From the NCBI GenBank assembly GCA_008690995.1, contig VRMN01000001.1, positions 930,001-994,000 on the forward strand: a stretch of DNA of 64,000 nt, in the 5' to 3' direction. Shown here in pieces: positions 8,525 to 17,465 of this stretch (its first letter is position 1; each line of letters starts with the position of its first letter). The position numbers and the translations under genes are program-made. The DNA comes from Porphyridium purpureum (taxonomy: Eukaryota; Rhodophyta; Bangiophyceae; Porphyridiales; Porphyridiaceae). The notes below the pieces were generated by a model. It saw nothing but the letters and a program-made list of their open reading frames with translations. It did not search any database and was not told the DNA's origin.

Positions 8525-10801
8525 ATGGCAGGGTACTACAGCTCGTCGGCATTCGTCGTGCCGGCGGTGACGACATCGCGCACAAAGCCCATCGCCATTC
8601 CGCAGAAGAAGACCAGCGACGTGTCTGCGCACGTAAGTGCCACCTCGCTGGCGTCGGTCGGCTCCACGAGCGGCGTGTCTTCATGGATGGATATGGCCGC
8701 AAAGACGTCCGCGACGTCCGCAAAGTCGATGGGCAGAAGGGAAAAGAGTGCGAAGATTGCCGGCTCTTTTTCGACTGGCCAAGGGCGACGAGCGACCAAC
8801 GATTCGTACGTGTCGGCCGCGAGGAGCTACTCGAGCGCAACGACCAAGCGATTTTTTGACGTGCCAGCGCATAGCTCCAGCGTAAGTGGCTCACAACGCA
8901 CGGCAACACAGAGCCAGCGTATTGCCGAGCTGAGTTCGCCTTTTAGCATTTTGTCTTCAGACACATGGTCGGAACAGCAGGGTTTTTTTGCGCTTGATGA
9001 CGGAGCCGCAGTCGCGCTCCCTGAAACGGACGACGTGGGCCGCGTGGGTGTTCATGCAGGCAAGACAGCGCGCGTGCTCGGACCGCGTCTGTTAAACGAT
9101 ATCGATGTACCAATGACTGCATCGGAAAGTCGTCAACACCGACTGCAGATGGGTATCCGCCAACTGAACAGCAGTGTTTCGTACCTTGGGCCCGTGGCGC
9201 GTAACAAAATTGTGCGCGCGCTCGAGCTCGTCAGTGAGTCATCGTCATCGCGGGTTTTTGCGCGCGCGCTTGCGGTTGTCAACATGCTCGCCGAGCTTCG
9301 CATGGACCTCGACGCCGTGCTCGCTGGTGCCTTGAAAGGTGCGTCAATATCCACAGAGCAGATGGAGCAGAACGTTGGGCCGGACGCCGTGCGCATTTTG
9401 CGAGACAATGCAGTTGCACAGCGCGTGTTGAATTTGACGACGCCAGACGTGGCAGAACCGCGTGCGGTGCGTGAGCTCGCACTGAAGGCTTGCGAGGACT
9501 GGCGCGCCGTTGCTCTTGAATTGGTAGATGCGGTGGTTTGCTGGCGCCTGGTGCATGCTGGTAAGCGCGACCCGGCGGCGCGCGACTTTGCACATCGCAT
9601 TCTCGACCTTTTCGCTCCCATCGCCCATCAGTTGGGCATTTGGAATTTGCAGTGCGAGTTGGAAGAAATTGCATTCGAATTTCTTTACCCAGAAGACTGC
9701 ATGCTGCTTCGGCGACTTGTAGCAGAAAAGTTGAGCGAATGTGCCGACGTTCTAGAGGACACGAAGCGTCAAGTTGAGGCGGCTCTGACGAGAAATGTCG
9801 AGGTGCGTAGCTTGGTGTCAAGCGTGCGAATCAAGGGTCGGTGCAAAGGCCTTTATTCCATCTTCAGGAAGATGCAACGGAACGCCAAATCCTTTGACGA
9901 GGTTTATGACTTACTTGCGCTTCGAATCGTGGTGGAGCCACGCTTGGCGCCGTCCGGTACGCGCGCAGATCAGGATGATATGGACGCGATTTGCTGCCGC
10001 AAAGTTTTGGATGTGATTCACTCGGAGTTTGAGCAATTCGGTAGCGGCTCGCGATTTAAGGATTTTTTGAGTTCCCCAAAGCCGAACGGTTACAAGTCTC
10101 TGCACACCACTGTGCTGGTGGGTGATCATGCGCCCATGCTCCCGTTAGAAATGCAAGTGCGTACCTCGCGTATGCATCGGCTGGCTGAGTTTGGATATGC
10201 TGCACACTGGATCTACAAGGAGAGCGTCTCGCAGTCAGACCAAGCTGTAGCCGGGCCTGGTACCTGCAGAAGAAGCGGCGCGCAACAAGGCGATACTGAT
10301 AATGATCAAGTTCCGTTTTTGCCGCGCGATGAATTTTCTTTTGCAGGAAAGGAGTGTATCTCTATGGATCAATGCGGTGACGGTCTAGCCACAGGTAGCA
10401 CTGATCTTAGCCGAGAAGGCCTTCCTGAGGACCTGTTTGAAGGCATTGATTTTCTGAACGTCGACTCGCACGCAGAATACATCTCAAAGCAGAACGAGAC
10501 GCTGCGCAAGACACACGTTGTTGTGCTGAGTGAAGGAAAGTTGCATTACGTGCGATCAGGCACAACGTTGCTCGAATTCTCGATGCGATTAGGCCTTCGA
10601 CACGATCAAATTTCAGCCCTTCGTATCAATGGGGTGCACATGCCAATCACTTATCAGCTCAAGATGAGCGACATTGTTACCTCGACAAAGTCGGTCTGCG
10701 ATGCAAATGGCGGAGCGGCAGCGGCTGGCAGTGCAGTTGTGTCGCGGCTGGTTCCGGTGAGCCACTCGCTGCCTTCGACAGAACTTCTTCATTTCGTGTG
10801 A
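8525..10801 (+). CDS. RSH: RelA/SpoT homologue, (p)ppGpp synthetase with a degenerate hydrolase domain
   Basis: This protein makes the alarmone (p)ppGpp from ATP and GDP/GTP, in algae usually in the plastid. The synthetase domain looks complete: RIKGRCKGLYSIFRKM, YDLLALRIVV, KPNGYKSLHTTV, EMQVRTSRMHRLAEFGYAAH. A C-terminal TGS domain follows (KLHYVRSGTTLLEFSMRLGL, then INGVHMPITYQL). The N-terminal HD region keeps its fold signatures (LAVVNMLAELRMDLDAVLAG, APIAHQLGIWNLQCELEEIA). However, where the catalytic His-Asp pair belongs, it reads ALKGAS, so hydrolysis is probably lost. The start at 8525 gives MAGYYSSSAFVVPAV, a credible plastid transit peptide; in-frame ATGs at 8363 and 8315 are also possible. 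Confidence 0.9.
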   Translation: MAGYYSSSAFVVPAVTTSRTKPIAIPQKKTSDVSAHVSATSLASVGSTSGVSSWMDMAAKTSATSAKSMGRREKSAKIAGSFSTGQGRRATNDSYVSAARSYSSATTKRFFDVPAHSSSVSGSQRTATQSQRIAELSSPFSILSSDTWSEQQGFFALDDGAAVALPETDDVGRVGVHAGKTARVLGPRLLNDIDVPMTASESRQHRLQMGIRQLNSSVSYLGPVARNKIVRALELVSESSSSRVFARALAVVNMLAELRMDLDAVLAGALKGASISTEQMEQNVGPDAVRILRDNAVAQRVLNLTTPDVAEPRAVRELALKACEDWRAVALELVDAVVCWRLVHAGKRDPAARDFAHRILDLFAPIAHQLGIWNLQCELEEIAFEFLYPEDCMLLRRLVAEKLSECADVLEDTKRQVEAALTRNVEVRSLVSSVRIKGRCKGLYSIFRKMQRNAKSFDEVYDLLALRIVVEPRLAPSGTRADQDDMDAICCRKVLDVIHSEFEQFGSGSRFKDFLSSPKPNGYKSLHTTVLVGDHAPMLPLEMQVRTSRMHRLAEFGYAAHWIYKESVSQSDQAVAGPGTCRRSGAQQGDTDNDQVPFLPRDEFSFAGKECISMDQCGDGLATGSTDLSREGLPEDLFEGIDFLNVDSHAEYISKQNETLRKTHVVVLSEGKLHYVRSGTTLLEFSMRLGLRHDQISALRINGVHMPITYQLKMSDIVTSTKSVCDANGGAAAAGSAVVSRLVPVSHSLPSTELLHFV

Positions 10802-11433
10802 ATGGTCGCGTGGCCAAGATTGTGAGTGCAGGTGCGTGATCGCGTGTCACGTCACCTGCATCGGTCGCTAGTTTTCGAATATTCTAGTTGTCCATCCTCG
10901 ACTAATTAACTTGAGCGGGACGTGTTCATGGTGTATCTTGTTCCGGGAGTAAGCGCTGTGTAGATTTCGTGCGTTGCACGAAGCGCAGGACGTGCGCATG
11001 GGCCTTTGTCGTTTCGCCCCTTTGGCACTTGATGGCACATGAAAGACAGTGCTCCTTGTGAGTTAAAATGTTAAGCGTGAGTGTGATAAAGAATGATAAT
11101 AGTCTTGTGTGCGTGTCGCGTGAGTTGCCGTGAACAAGAAAACATACGACCGAAAGGAGTTGAATTTTATACGAGAAACCCACCCTCTTTGAACTTGCTG
11201 ATGAAGTAAGCACCGACCAGACACAGTGGGAATGTCTGCCCAAAAGTATTCGTCGTGTTCTTCTAAAACAACATCTCGGGTTAAACCGTAATGCGATATA
11301 CATGCTCCGATTTCGAGCGCAAAGGAGCAGAAAACATGAATCGCGCTGCGACACCAGGACGGTAGGATTGGCGCTCGAGATCGAGAAGCCTCAACCCCGT
11401 GAAAAAGCAGCCGAGCTCGCGAACACATCAAAT
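10802..11433. other. Intergenic, convergent 3' flanks
   Basis: This stretch lies between the stop codons of RSH and RAD21. Only short frames without family resemblance occur, and I see nothing else in it. Confidence 0.6.
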
Positions 11434-13503
11434 CTAGACGAGCAGCGCATCTGAAGCAGAAATACGGATGCTGCCGTACGGTGTGGACTGCTCGAGGTGC
11501 ACGTAGCCTTGAGCCGACAGTGCCAGCATGGACGCAAACAGACGCGCGGCAGCTCGCCTGTCGCACTGGGACGCGAGCGTGCCAAAGATATGTTCATCAC
11601 GCTTGGTCACGAGCGTGCGCTTCAGGAAAGCCAAAATCTGAGCTGCGACGGTTTGCTGGCCTGTGTGCAAGGGCGCCGTTAGTCCAGCTGCGGTGGGCCG
11701 CCCCTCTGTCATCTCCTGCAGCTCGAATTCCAAGGTTTCTACCTCCACATTGGGTGTCTCGAAGTCGCCTTCCAGTTCAGTGCGACTTAGTCCTGCGCGC
11801 TGAGAGTATCCGGGATCTAGTAATGCAAGCAAAAGCTCATTTGAGATCGCACCCGGTGGGGCCGGATTCTCTGACGCTGGTACCGCTCGGACGGGAAGAG
11901 ACGGAGACACATCGGGTAGATCGTATTCTGCGCGAAAAGGGTCGAACTGCTCAAATGAGTCCCGCGCAGGAAGCGCCATGGCCTCGACTTCACGTTCGCG
12001 TCCTACCCGGCGCATGCGATCGACAGACAGCTCATGGGAGTGGACTGGGGTAAAGTCCAGATCAGGAGCGGTGGCCTCTGATCCCATGGAACGAGCACGT
12101 CTCGTCTCAATACTGCTCAGGAGCTCCTCCTGCTCAGCGCCGGCACTTCGTACTGCCGGGCTGTGGCTCTCGAATTCGAGTTCAGGCACCACCGCTACAG
12201 TTGCTGCCGGTCCGTGAGCCACCGTCGCTGCCGGACGAGGAAGAGCTTCTGACAGCATGTTCATCATTGCGGCGAGCGGATGAAGCCTATCTGAGTCAGG
12301 TGGCATTTGATAGACATTGTGCGGCATGAGCGGAAGCGGCATACCCATCTTGGGAATCACAGAAGGCGGGATCGTGATTACGCGCAGGAGATCGACTGTC
12401 AACGTGATGTCCTTGGTCGACTGCAAACACGCTCGCAAGAATTTAGCATCCAGTTCCACTGGTTCCTCCGCGTGTTGAGCACTCACTCGACGACGCTTGC
12501 TTGCCAATAAGTTGGCACGTTCCTCTTCCGGCTCGCGATGCCCTACAGGCGTTTGCTCAGCTCCCTGAGTCCTTTCTGTGACCCCCTCGAGCGGTTTAGA
12601 GGCTGCTAGCTGAAGATCCCTTGCCTGGTGCTCGATAGACATTTGCAGAGGCGACGCCGCTGCGCCGGCTCCCGCAGTTGTGGACGATCCGTGAGATGCA
12701 GAAAAGCCGGCGGGCTCCGTCAAGTCAGCCTCGGATAGGTTCAAGCTCTCACGCGGCATTCCAAAGCCAGCGTCCCACGGATCCGCTGCATTGGCAAACA
12801 GTGCTGCGCTCGCGGCCGAGGAGCGATTATCCATATCCAGACGTGATTCATGCGGCTGGTGGCCAAGCAGCGTGATATCGGCCTCGTTAGCTGTAAAAGG
12901 TACCTTCTTTCGGTGCAAACCTGTGGCACCTTCGGGAACAATTTGGTGCTCCTCCTCGTCGCCGAGGGAAGATTCTGCATATCGGTGCGGCTTTTTCGCT
13001 TGCCTGTCCAGGCGCGTCGGCCTGCCCGTGGCACGCTCGTCTGTAGTGCTTGCGAAATTACCGTCCATGGCCATTTCGTCCACGAAAAAATCGATATCGA
13101 GCAAGTGCTCCGGGTCCAAATTGGCAATGCCCGACGGACGCATCAGGGTAATGACATCCTGTCGAGCCTGCAAGTCGGCGCGCCGACCCGCGCCGAGCAA
13201 GAGCTCGCCTGGTCCAGACGCTATTCCAAGGGACTTCGAGCGCCTCAAGTGGGCCAGAGACTCGCTTGCGTCAGTGAGCACGAGCGTGCACTTTTTTTCA
13301 TACACGCGACACACACCGAACATGAGTTGCGACGACAGGCGCAGCGCGAGCGGCTCTGGCGGAGCACAAATACTTTCGCATAGCGTCGAGATATCTGCCT
13401 CGAGTGCGAATTTCTTGGTCACCTTTTCCTTTCCCATGCAGCTTGCAATCCAGACCTTTGCCAGCGGCCCGCGCCGCGTCAGAATCTCGGACGAGTAGAA
13501 CAT
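11434..13503 (-). CDS. RAD21: Cohesin kleisin subunit RAD21/SCC1
   Basis: This is the kleisin that closes the SMC1-SMC3 ring to hold sister chromatids together. The frame opens at 13563, but the family start is unmistakable at 13503 (MFYSSEILTRRGPLAKVWIA, compare MFYSxxxLxxxGPLAKVWLA), giving 689 residues. The first 100 residues are the Rad21/Rec8 N-terminal domain (ALRLSSQLMFGVCRVYEKK). The last 60 are the winged-helix C-terminal domain (AQILAFLKRT, then AARLFASMLALSAQGYVHLE and YGSIRIS). The long middle is acidic and poorly ordered, and would contain the separase sites. REC8 or another meiotic kleisin is an alternative paralogue, but the N-terminus fits mitotic SCC1 best. The upstream region is shared with the divergent KMO gene. 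Confidence 0.92.
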   Translation of the reverse strand: MFYSSEILTRRGPLAKVWIASCMGKEKVTKKFALEADISTLCESICAPPEPLALRLSSQLMFGVCRVYEKKCTLVLTDASESLAHLRRSKSLGIASGPGELLLGAGRRADLQARQDVITLMRPSGIANLDPEHLLDIDFFVDEMAMDGNFASTTDERATGRPTRLDRQAKKPHRYAESSLGDEEEHQIVPEGATGLHRKKVPFTANEADITLLGHQPHESRLDMDNRSSAASAALFANAADPWDAGFGMPRESLNLSEADLTEPAGFSASHGSSTTAGAGAAASPLQMSIEHQARDLQLAASKPLEGVTERTQGAEQTPVGHREPEEERANLLASKRRRVSAQHAEEPVELDAKFLRACLQSTKDITLTVDLLRVITIPPSVIPKMGMPLPLMPHNVYQMPPDSDRLHPLAAMMNMLSEALPRPAATVAHGPAATVAVVPELEFESHSPAVRSAGAEQEELLSSIETRRARSMGSEATAPDLDFTPVHSHELSVDRMRRVGREREVEAMALPARDSFEQFDPFRAEYDLPDVSPSLPVRAVPASENPAPPGAISNELLLALLDPGYSQRAGLSRTELEGDFETPNVEVETLEFELQEMTEGRPTAAGLTAPLHTGQQTVAAQILAFLKRTLVTKRDEHIFGTLASQCDRRAAARLFASMLALSAQGYVHLEQSTPYGSIRISASDALLV

Positions 13504-13941
13504 GGTGAGCAGCAGCCGGCACGCGCTTTCGCGACCCCCGATCCACACACGCCGCACAATCAATCACAAGTCACTCCCCGCTCTCATCAACGCCGTGGCC
13601 GCGCTCGTGCGGTGTCATTCCCCGCACGCGTTTTTCGCGCGCGCGTGTCTGCATGCCGAATCATGATCGAACGCGGAGATTCCCGCCGCATGTCCGCTTT
13701 TCAGCGCGGCCACGACGCATTCGGCGCACGTTTTCCGGAAATGCTGCTTCATCCGTGAGAAAACAAAAGAAGAAGAACAAAATCCGGCTGCGAAACACGT
13801 GCGCGTGACGCCGAGTGCTGCGAAAAACCGCGCGCACACTTCGGAGCAAGCGAGTCGGGACTTTGTCGAGGCGCCGCTTCGCTGCGCGCACGAACCGACG
13901 CACTGACCCGAAACGCGCGGACCGTGCACGTCATGGCTGAG

Positions 13942-13948
13942 GTACAGT
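13942..13948. promoter_or_regulatory. GTACAGT element in the RAD21-KMO divergent promoter
   Basis: GTACAGT lies 104 bp upstream of the KMO ATG and is followed by GGTTCAGTTCG. The region 13504-14051 between the two divergent genes is otherwise GC-rich, with no gene that I can support. Confidence 0.45.
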
Positions 13949-14051
13949 GCGGTTCAGTTCGATTGGAGTAACCCTAGGCGTGACCTGTCTGTGGCGAGGA
14001 TGAGCGTGGAGGAATGCAGGGGCGGGACGGAAGGGTCCACAGCCTGCGGGG

Positions 14052-15431
14052 ATGGAGGAGGAGAAGCATGAGATTGTGATTGTCGGGGCCGGCCTGGCGG
14101 GCAGCCTGCTGGCGTTGATGCTAGCGCAGCGCGGCAAGCACGTGCGTGTTTTCGAGTACCGCGATGACCCGCGTCGCGCGGCCGGCGGCAAGGAGCGCGC
14201 GCGCTCAATCAACCTGGCGCTGTCGACGCGCGGGCTGACAGCGCTGAATAAGGCCGGCTTGGAGGAGCGGCTGCGCGAGATCGGCGTGCCCATGCATGGG
14301 CGATGCTTGCATTCCGTGGCTGGCACGACTGAGCTGCAGAGGTATGGCCAGCAGGGCCAGTACTTGCTTTCGGTATCGCGAAGCAGGTTGAATGAGGTGC
14401 TGATCGACGCCGCTGCGCAATACGGTGATCATGTCAGCATTTCGTTTGGACAAAAGTGCGAAACTGCTGATCTGGATACCGGCACGCTCGAGTTTGGCGC
14501 CAGATCAGGTACAAAGGCGGCACGCACCCGAGTGCAAGCGAAGCACATTATCGGTGCAGATGGTTCCTTTTCTCGTGTGCGGGGTGCCATGCAGAAAAAG
14601 GACCGCTTCAATTTCCAGCAGAGCTACTTGCCAGCAGGTTACAAAGAGCTGAGCATTCCGCCAGGCCCACAGGGCGAGTACCAAATGGAACCGCACGCGC
14701 TGCATATCTGGCCGCGCCACAAGTTCATGCTCATTGCACTTCCAAACCTGGATGGATCATTCACCTGCACGCTTTTCATGGACTTTGAAGGCCCGCAAAG
14801 CTTTGCCGCGCTCAAGACCGAGCAAGACGTAGAAGCGTTCTTTCGGGCACACTTCAAAGACGCGCTGCCGCTGATGCCCACGCTAGTGGAGGACTTTTTT
14901 GCCAACCCGACACCATCACTGGTGACCATTCGCTGCGATCCGTTCCACCACATGGACCGTGCGCTTCTCATCGGGGATGCAGCGCACGCAATTGTGCCCT
15001 TCTTCGGCCAGGGCATCAATGCTGGCTTTGAAGACGTGCGCATTCTAACGGAGCTCATGGACAGCCACGAGGCCAACGCAGGGTTTGACGAAGCTCTGTT
15101 TCGGTCATATACTGCTGCGCGCAAGGAAAACGCCGATGCGATCGCGGATCTTGCTTTGAGTAACTATGACGAGATGGCGTCGAAAACTGCTAGTGCGTGG
15201 TTTCGTGTGCGCCGACGAATGGGTCTGCTGCTAAACAAAGTCGCTCCGGGTGCGTTCATGCCACTCTATAGCATGATCTCCTTCAGTAACATTCCGTACG
15301 CGGAATCCGTGCGCAGATCGAAGATGCAGGAGGAGCGCATCAAGTCTATACTCTTTGCGTCTGGTGCCCTCGTGCTGGGCGCGACTGCATGCCTTGCCGG
15401 TGCGCGGCATTTAGTGACCAGCCGACGATGA
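14052..15431 (+). CDS. KMO: Kynurenine 3-monooxygenase
   Basis: This FAD enzyme hydroxylates L-kynurenine to 3-hydroxykynurenine using NADPH and O2, on the outer mitochondrial membrane in animals and fungi. The 459-residue length is typical. It has the N-terminal dinucleotide fold (IVIVGAGLAGSLLA, residues about 8-21), the family signature RSINLALSTRGLTAL, and the second FAD motif LIGDAAHAIVPFFGQGINAG. A C-terminal hydrophobic anchor (ILFASGALVLGATACLAGA) completes the membrane-bound KMO layout. The pathway leads to quinolinate and NAD. No other kynurenine pathway gene is adjacent. Other flavoprotein hydroxylases lack the RSINLALS motif, so the call is firm. Confidence 0.93.
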   Translation: MEEEKHEIVIVGAGLAGSLLALMLAQRGKHVRVFEYRDDPRRAAGGKERARSINLALSTRGLTALNKAGLEERLREIGVPMHGRCLHSVAGTTELQRYGQQGQYLLSVSRSRLNEVLIDAAAQYGDHVSISFGQKCETADLDTGTLEFGARSGTKAARTRVQAKHIIGADGSFSRVRGAMQKKDRFNFQQSYLPAGYKELSIPPGPQGEYQMEPHALHIWPRHKFMLIALPNLDGSFTCTLFMDFEGPQSFAALKTEQDVEAFFRAHFKDALPLMPTLVEDFFANPTPSLVTIRCDPFHHMDRALLIGDAAHAIVPFFGQGINAGFEDVRILTELMDSHEANAGFDEALFRSYTAARKENADAIADLALSNYDEMASKTASAWFRVRRRMGLLLNKVAPGAFMPLYSMISFSNIPYAESVRRSKMQEERIKSILFASGALVLGATACLAGARHLVTSRR

Positions 15432-15614
15432 GCAGAAGAGAAACATGAACCATCTTTTAGCATCACTGCACGTAAATGTACGACGAGCACACCACCATCA
15501 CAGTCACCATCACCACCAATGTCACCGCCATCCACGGACCAGCAGAACGGGAACGAGGTAGACGTTGGGCGCGATCATTTCCTGAGCATGTTGCGAAGCG
15601 AAGAGGAATAGCTC

Positions 15615-16562
15615 ATGCCTGCGTATCCCCTGCGATGGTGGTTGGCCCTCGCAGCAGCCGTCATCCAATCAGCCCTCTGCGTTGCGCTCTTGCTTAAACT
15701 TTTGAACGAGTCGCAGGAGCTGTTTGCCGGGCTCCAAGTCTATGCTGACGTCACGGACAAGAATGTGGCGCAGCGCGCGCTCGCGTTCACAACACAGAGC
15801 GTGGAACAGCAATCTCAGAGAGTGCTGAAGGCGATGCAGAGTGATCAGTGTTATGACAAACAGTTGCGACGTGCATGCAAGGCGTATTGTCCTGCAGGTC
15901 TGGATCCCGCAACGCGCCGTCCAGGAGGAAGATTTCTGAACGTCATAGTGTCACATGAGCACAAGCTGATTTATCTAGAAGTTCACAAGGCGGCATCGAC
16001 CACCGTGCGGTTACTTTTGAAGCGCGCTCTTGGCATCGACCTGGATACCGCAATGATAAAGAGCAATCGGCTCGATCCATCTGTATTTGACCGGTATTTC
16101 ATATTTACGTTCGTGCGCGACCCGCTGCCGAGATTCACATCGTCTCACGACGAGTACAAACAGCAGCGAAGGAAAAGAAACGCATCTCTTACCGTCAATG
16201 AGCTCGCGTCACTCACACAATCCCTGGCGTTACTGGAAGCCGGCGTGAGACTGAACAATCATTTCGCAACTCAAATAAGCGAGATCGAAGGAACCCGAAG
16301 CGATGGACGCCCTATTCCGATCACTTTCATAGGGCACGTCGAATCTTTCGATCGCGACTTTGCGTACGTCATGACAAAATTGGGACGCAAGCCGATCTCT
16401 CAGATTTTGCCAGCAAATGTCAAGCCAGCAAGCCATCGCACCGGCTGGGAGGCTGTCTCAAATGATCTACAGAAGCGCGTTTGCCGCGTATACATGCTGG
16501 ACTTTGTGTGTCTGGGATTTAGCTTGCCGCCTGTATGCGACGAGAAGGATGGCATGATGTGA
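15615..16562 (+). CDS. Golgi type II carbohydrate sulfotransferase
   Basis: This is a 315-residue single-pass protein. A signal anchor at about residues 9-28 (LALAAAVIQSALCVALLLKL) follows a very short cytosolic tail, as in Golgi sulfotransferases. The PAPS-binding motifs are present: a 5'-phosphosulfate loop (LEVHKAASTTVRLLLK, about residues 118-133) and a 3'-phosphate motif (FTFVRDPLPRFTSSHDEY). This pattern fits the Sulfotransfer_2 group (HNK-1/chondroitin 4-O-type), which transfers sulfate from PAPS to sugars. Red microalgae such as Porphyridium secrete sulfated polysaccharide, which gives a plausible substrate; the exact acceptor is unknown. The stop codon is only 6 bp from the stop of the convergent RNase HII gene, so the transcripts must overlap. 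Confidence 0.8.
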   Translation: MPAYPLRWWLALAAAVIQSALCVALLLKLLNESQELFAGLQVYADVTDKNVAQRALAFTTQSVEQQSQRVLKAMQSDQCYDKQLRRACKAYCPAGLDPATRRPGGRFLNVIVSHEHKLIYLEVHKAASTTVRLLLKRALGIDLDTAMIKSNRLDPSVFDRYFIFTFVRDPLPRFTSSHDEYKQQRRKRNASLTVNELASLTQSLALLEAGVRLNNHFATQISEIEGTRSDGRPIPITFIGHVESFDRDFAYVMTKLGRKPISQILPANVKPASHRTGWEAVSNDLQKRVCRVYMLDFVCLGFSLPPVCDEKDGMM

Positions 16563-16568
16563 AGGAAT

Positions 16569-17345
16569 TCACGCCACGTCAGTTCGAGATAATGAGGCTT
16601 CCAAGGCCAGTCGCACAGGCTGATACGACCTGCGATGAATGGGGCATGGTCCCATCTCAACTAGCTTAGCTCGATGTACCGCAGTTGCATATCCCTTGTG
16701 CTTTGCAAATCCGTAGCCAGGATATTTTGCATCAAGGTTGACCATGATGCGATCGCGGAGAACCTTGGCGACAATACTCGCAGCGCTGATGCACAATACG
16801 GACCGGTCTCCTTTCGTTATCGCTCGAGCGCTCGTTGGGAAATCCGGCGGAACTTGGTTTCCATCAATGCACGAGACAATGGTCTCGTTCTCGTTGAAAA
16901 CAGTTTGAAGGTCCAGGAGCGATTGCGTTGCGCGACGCATCGCCTCGAATGTTGCTTGAAGAATATTATGCTCATCGATGAACTCGTGATGAACCACGTG
17001 ATGCGCGAAGATTACCCCGGGTGTTTGGCACAGTTGCTGGAACAACTTTTCGCGCTCTGCTTCGGACGTCACAAGCTTACTATCCTTGAGTCTTTCAATT
17101 GAGATTTCGAGAGGAAGATACGCACAGGCCGCGACCACTGGCCCTGCCAGACAGCCGCGGCCGGCTTCATCAATACCAAGCACGCGGCTGTACCCTGCGT
17201 TCAAGAGCTCTCGTTCCATTCGCCTTTGCTCGAGAGACTCTCGCTCCCAGTCACTTATGGACGCATAAAATGTCTTGTCCATGATACGTCCTCGACCCGC
17301 AGAAGACGAGACCGCACGATAACCCCGCGGAACGAGGGTCAGCAT
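16569..17345 (-). CDS. RNase HII, bacterial-type, probably organellar
   Basis: This enzyme cleaves RNA in RNA-DNA hybrids, including single ribonucleotides in DNA. The motifs are those of single-chain RNase HII: GIDEAGRGCLAGPVVAACAY with its catalytic Asp-Glu pair, DSKLVT, ILQATFEAMRRAT, DGNQVPP, ISAASIVAKVLRDRIM, YPGYGFAKHKGY and GPCPIHRRSYQPV. It resembles bacterial RnhB more than eukaryotic RNase H2 subunit A. From the ATG at 17345 it begins MLTLVPRGYRAVSSSAGRGR, a good mitochondrial presequence. The frame reaches back to 17456, but that would leave 9 bp to the THG1 stop. ATG 17282 would give a core enzyme without presequence. Confidence 0.85.
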   Translation of the reverse strand: MLTLVPRGYRAVSSSAGRGRIMDKTFYASISDWERESLEQRRMERELLNAGYSRVLGIDEAGRGCLAGPVVAACAYLPLEISIERLKDSKLVTSEAEREKLFQQLCQTPGVIFAHHVVHHEFIDEHNILQATFEAMRRATQSLLDLQTVFNENETIVSCIDGNQVPPDFPTSARAITKGDRSVLCISAASIVAKVLRDRIMVNLDAKYPGYGFAKHKGYATAVHRAKLVEMGPCPIHRRSYQPVRLALEASLSRTDVA

Positions 17346-17465
17346 GGCGCGAGATGCCACGCAAGAATCGCCGACAAAGGATAAAGCGGCAGGAGCGCAA
17401 AAGCCAACTGATCGAGACCCCTTGGACTGGACCATGGCACGAGAATCTGGGGACAAGCAGCTTCG

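Noticed and set aside
13561-13934. Three overlapping Arg/Ser/Cys-rich frames on the - strand between RAD21 and KMO
   Set aside because: All are short, mutually overlapping and of biased composition in a GC-rich divergent promoter; none resembles a family.
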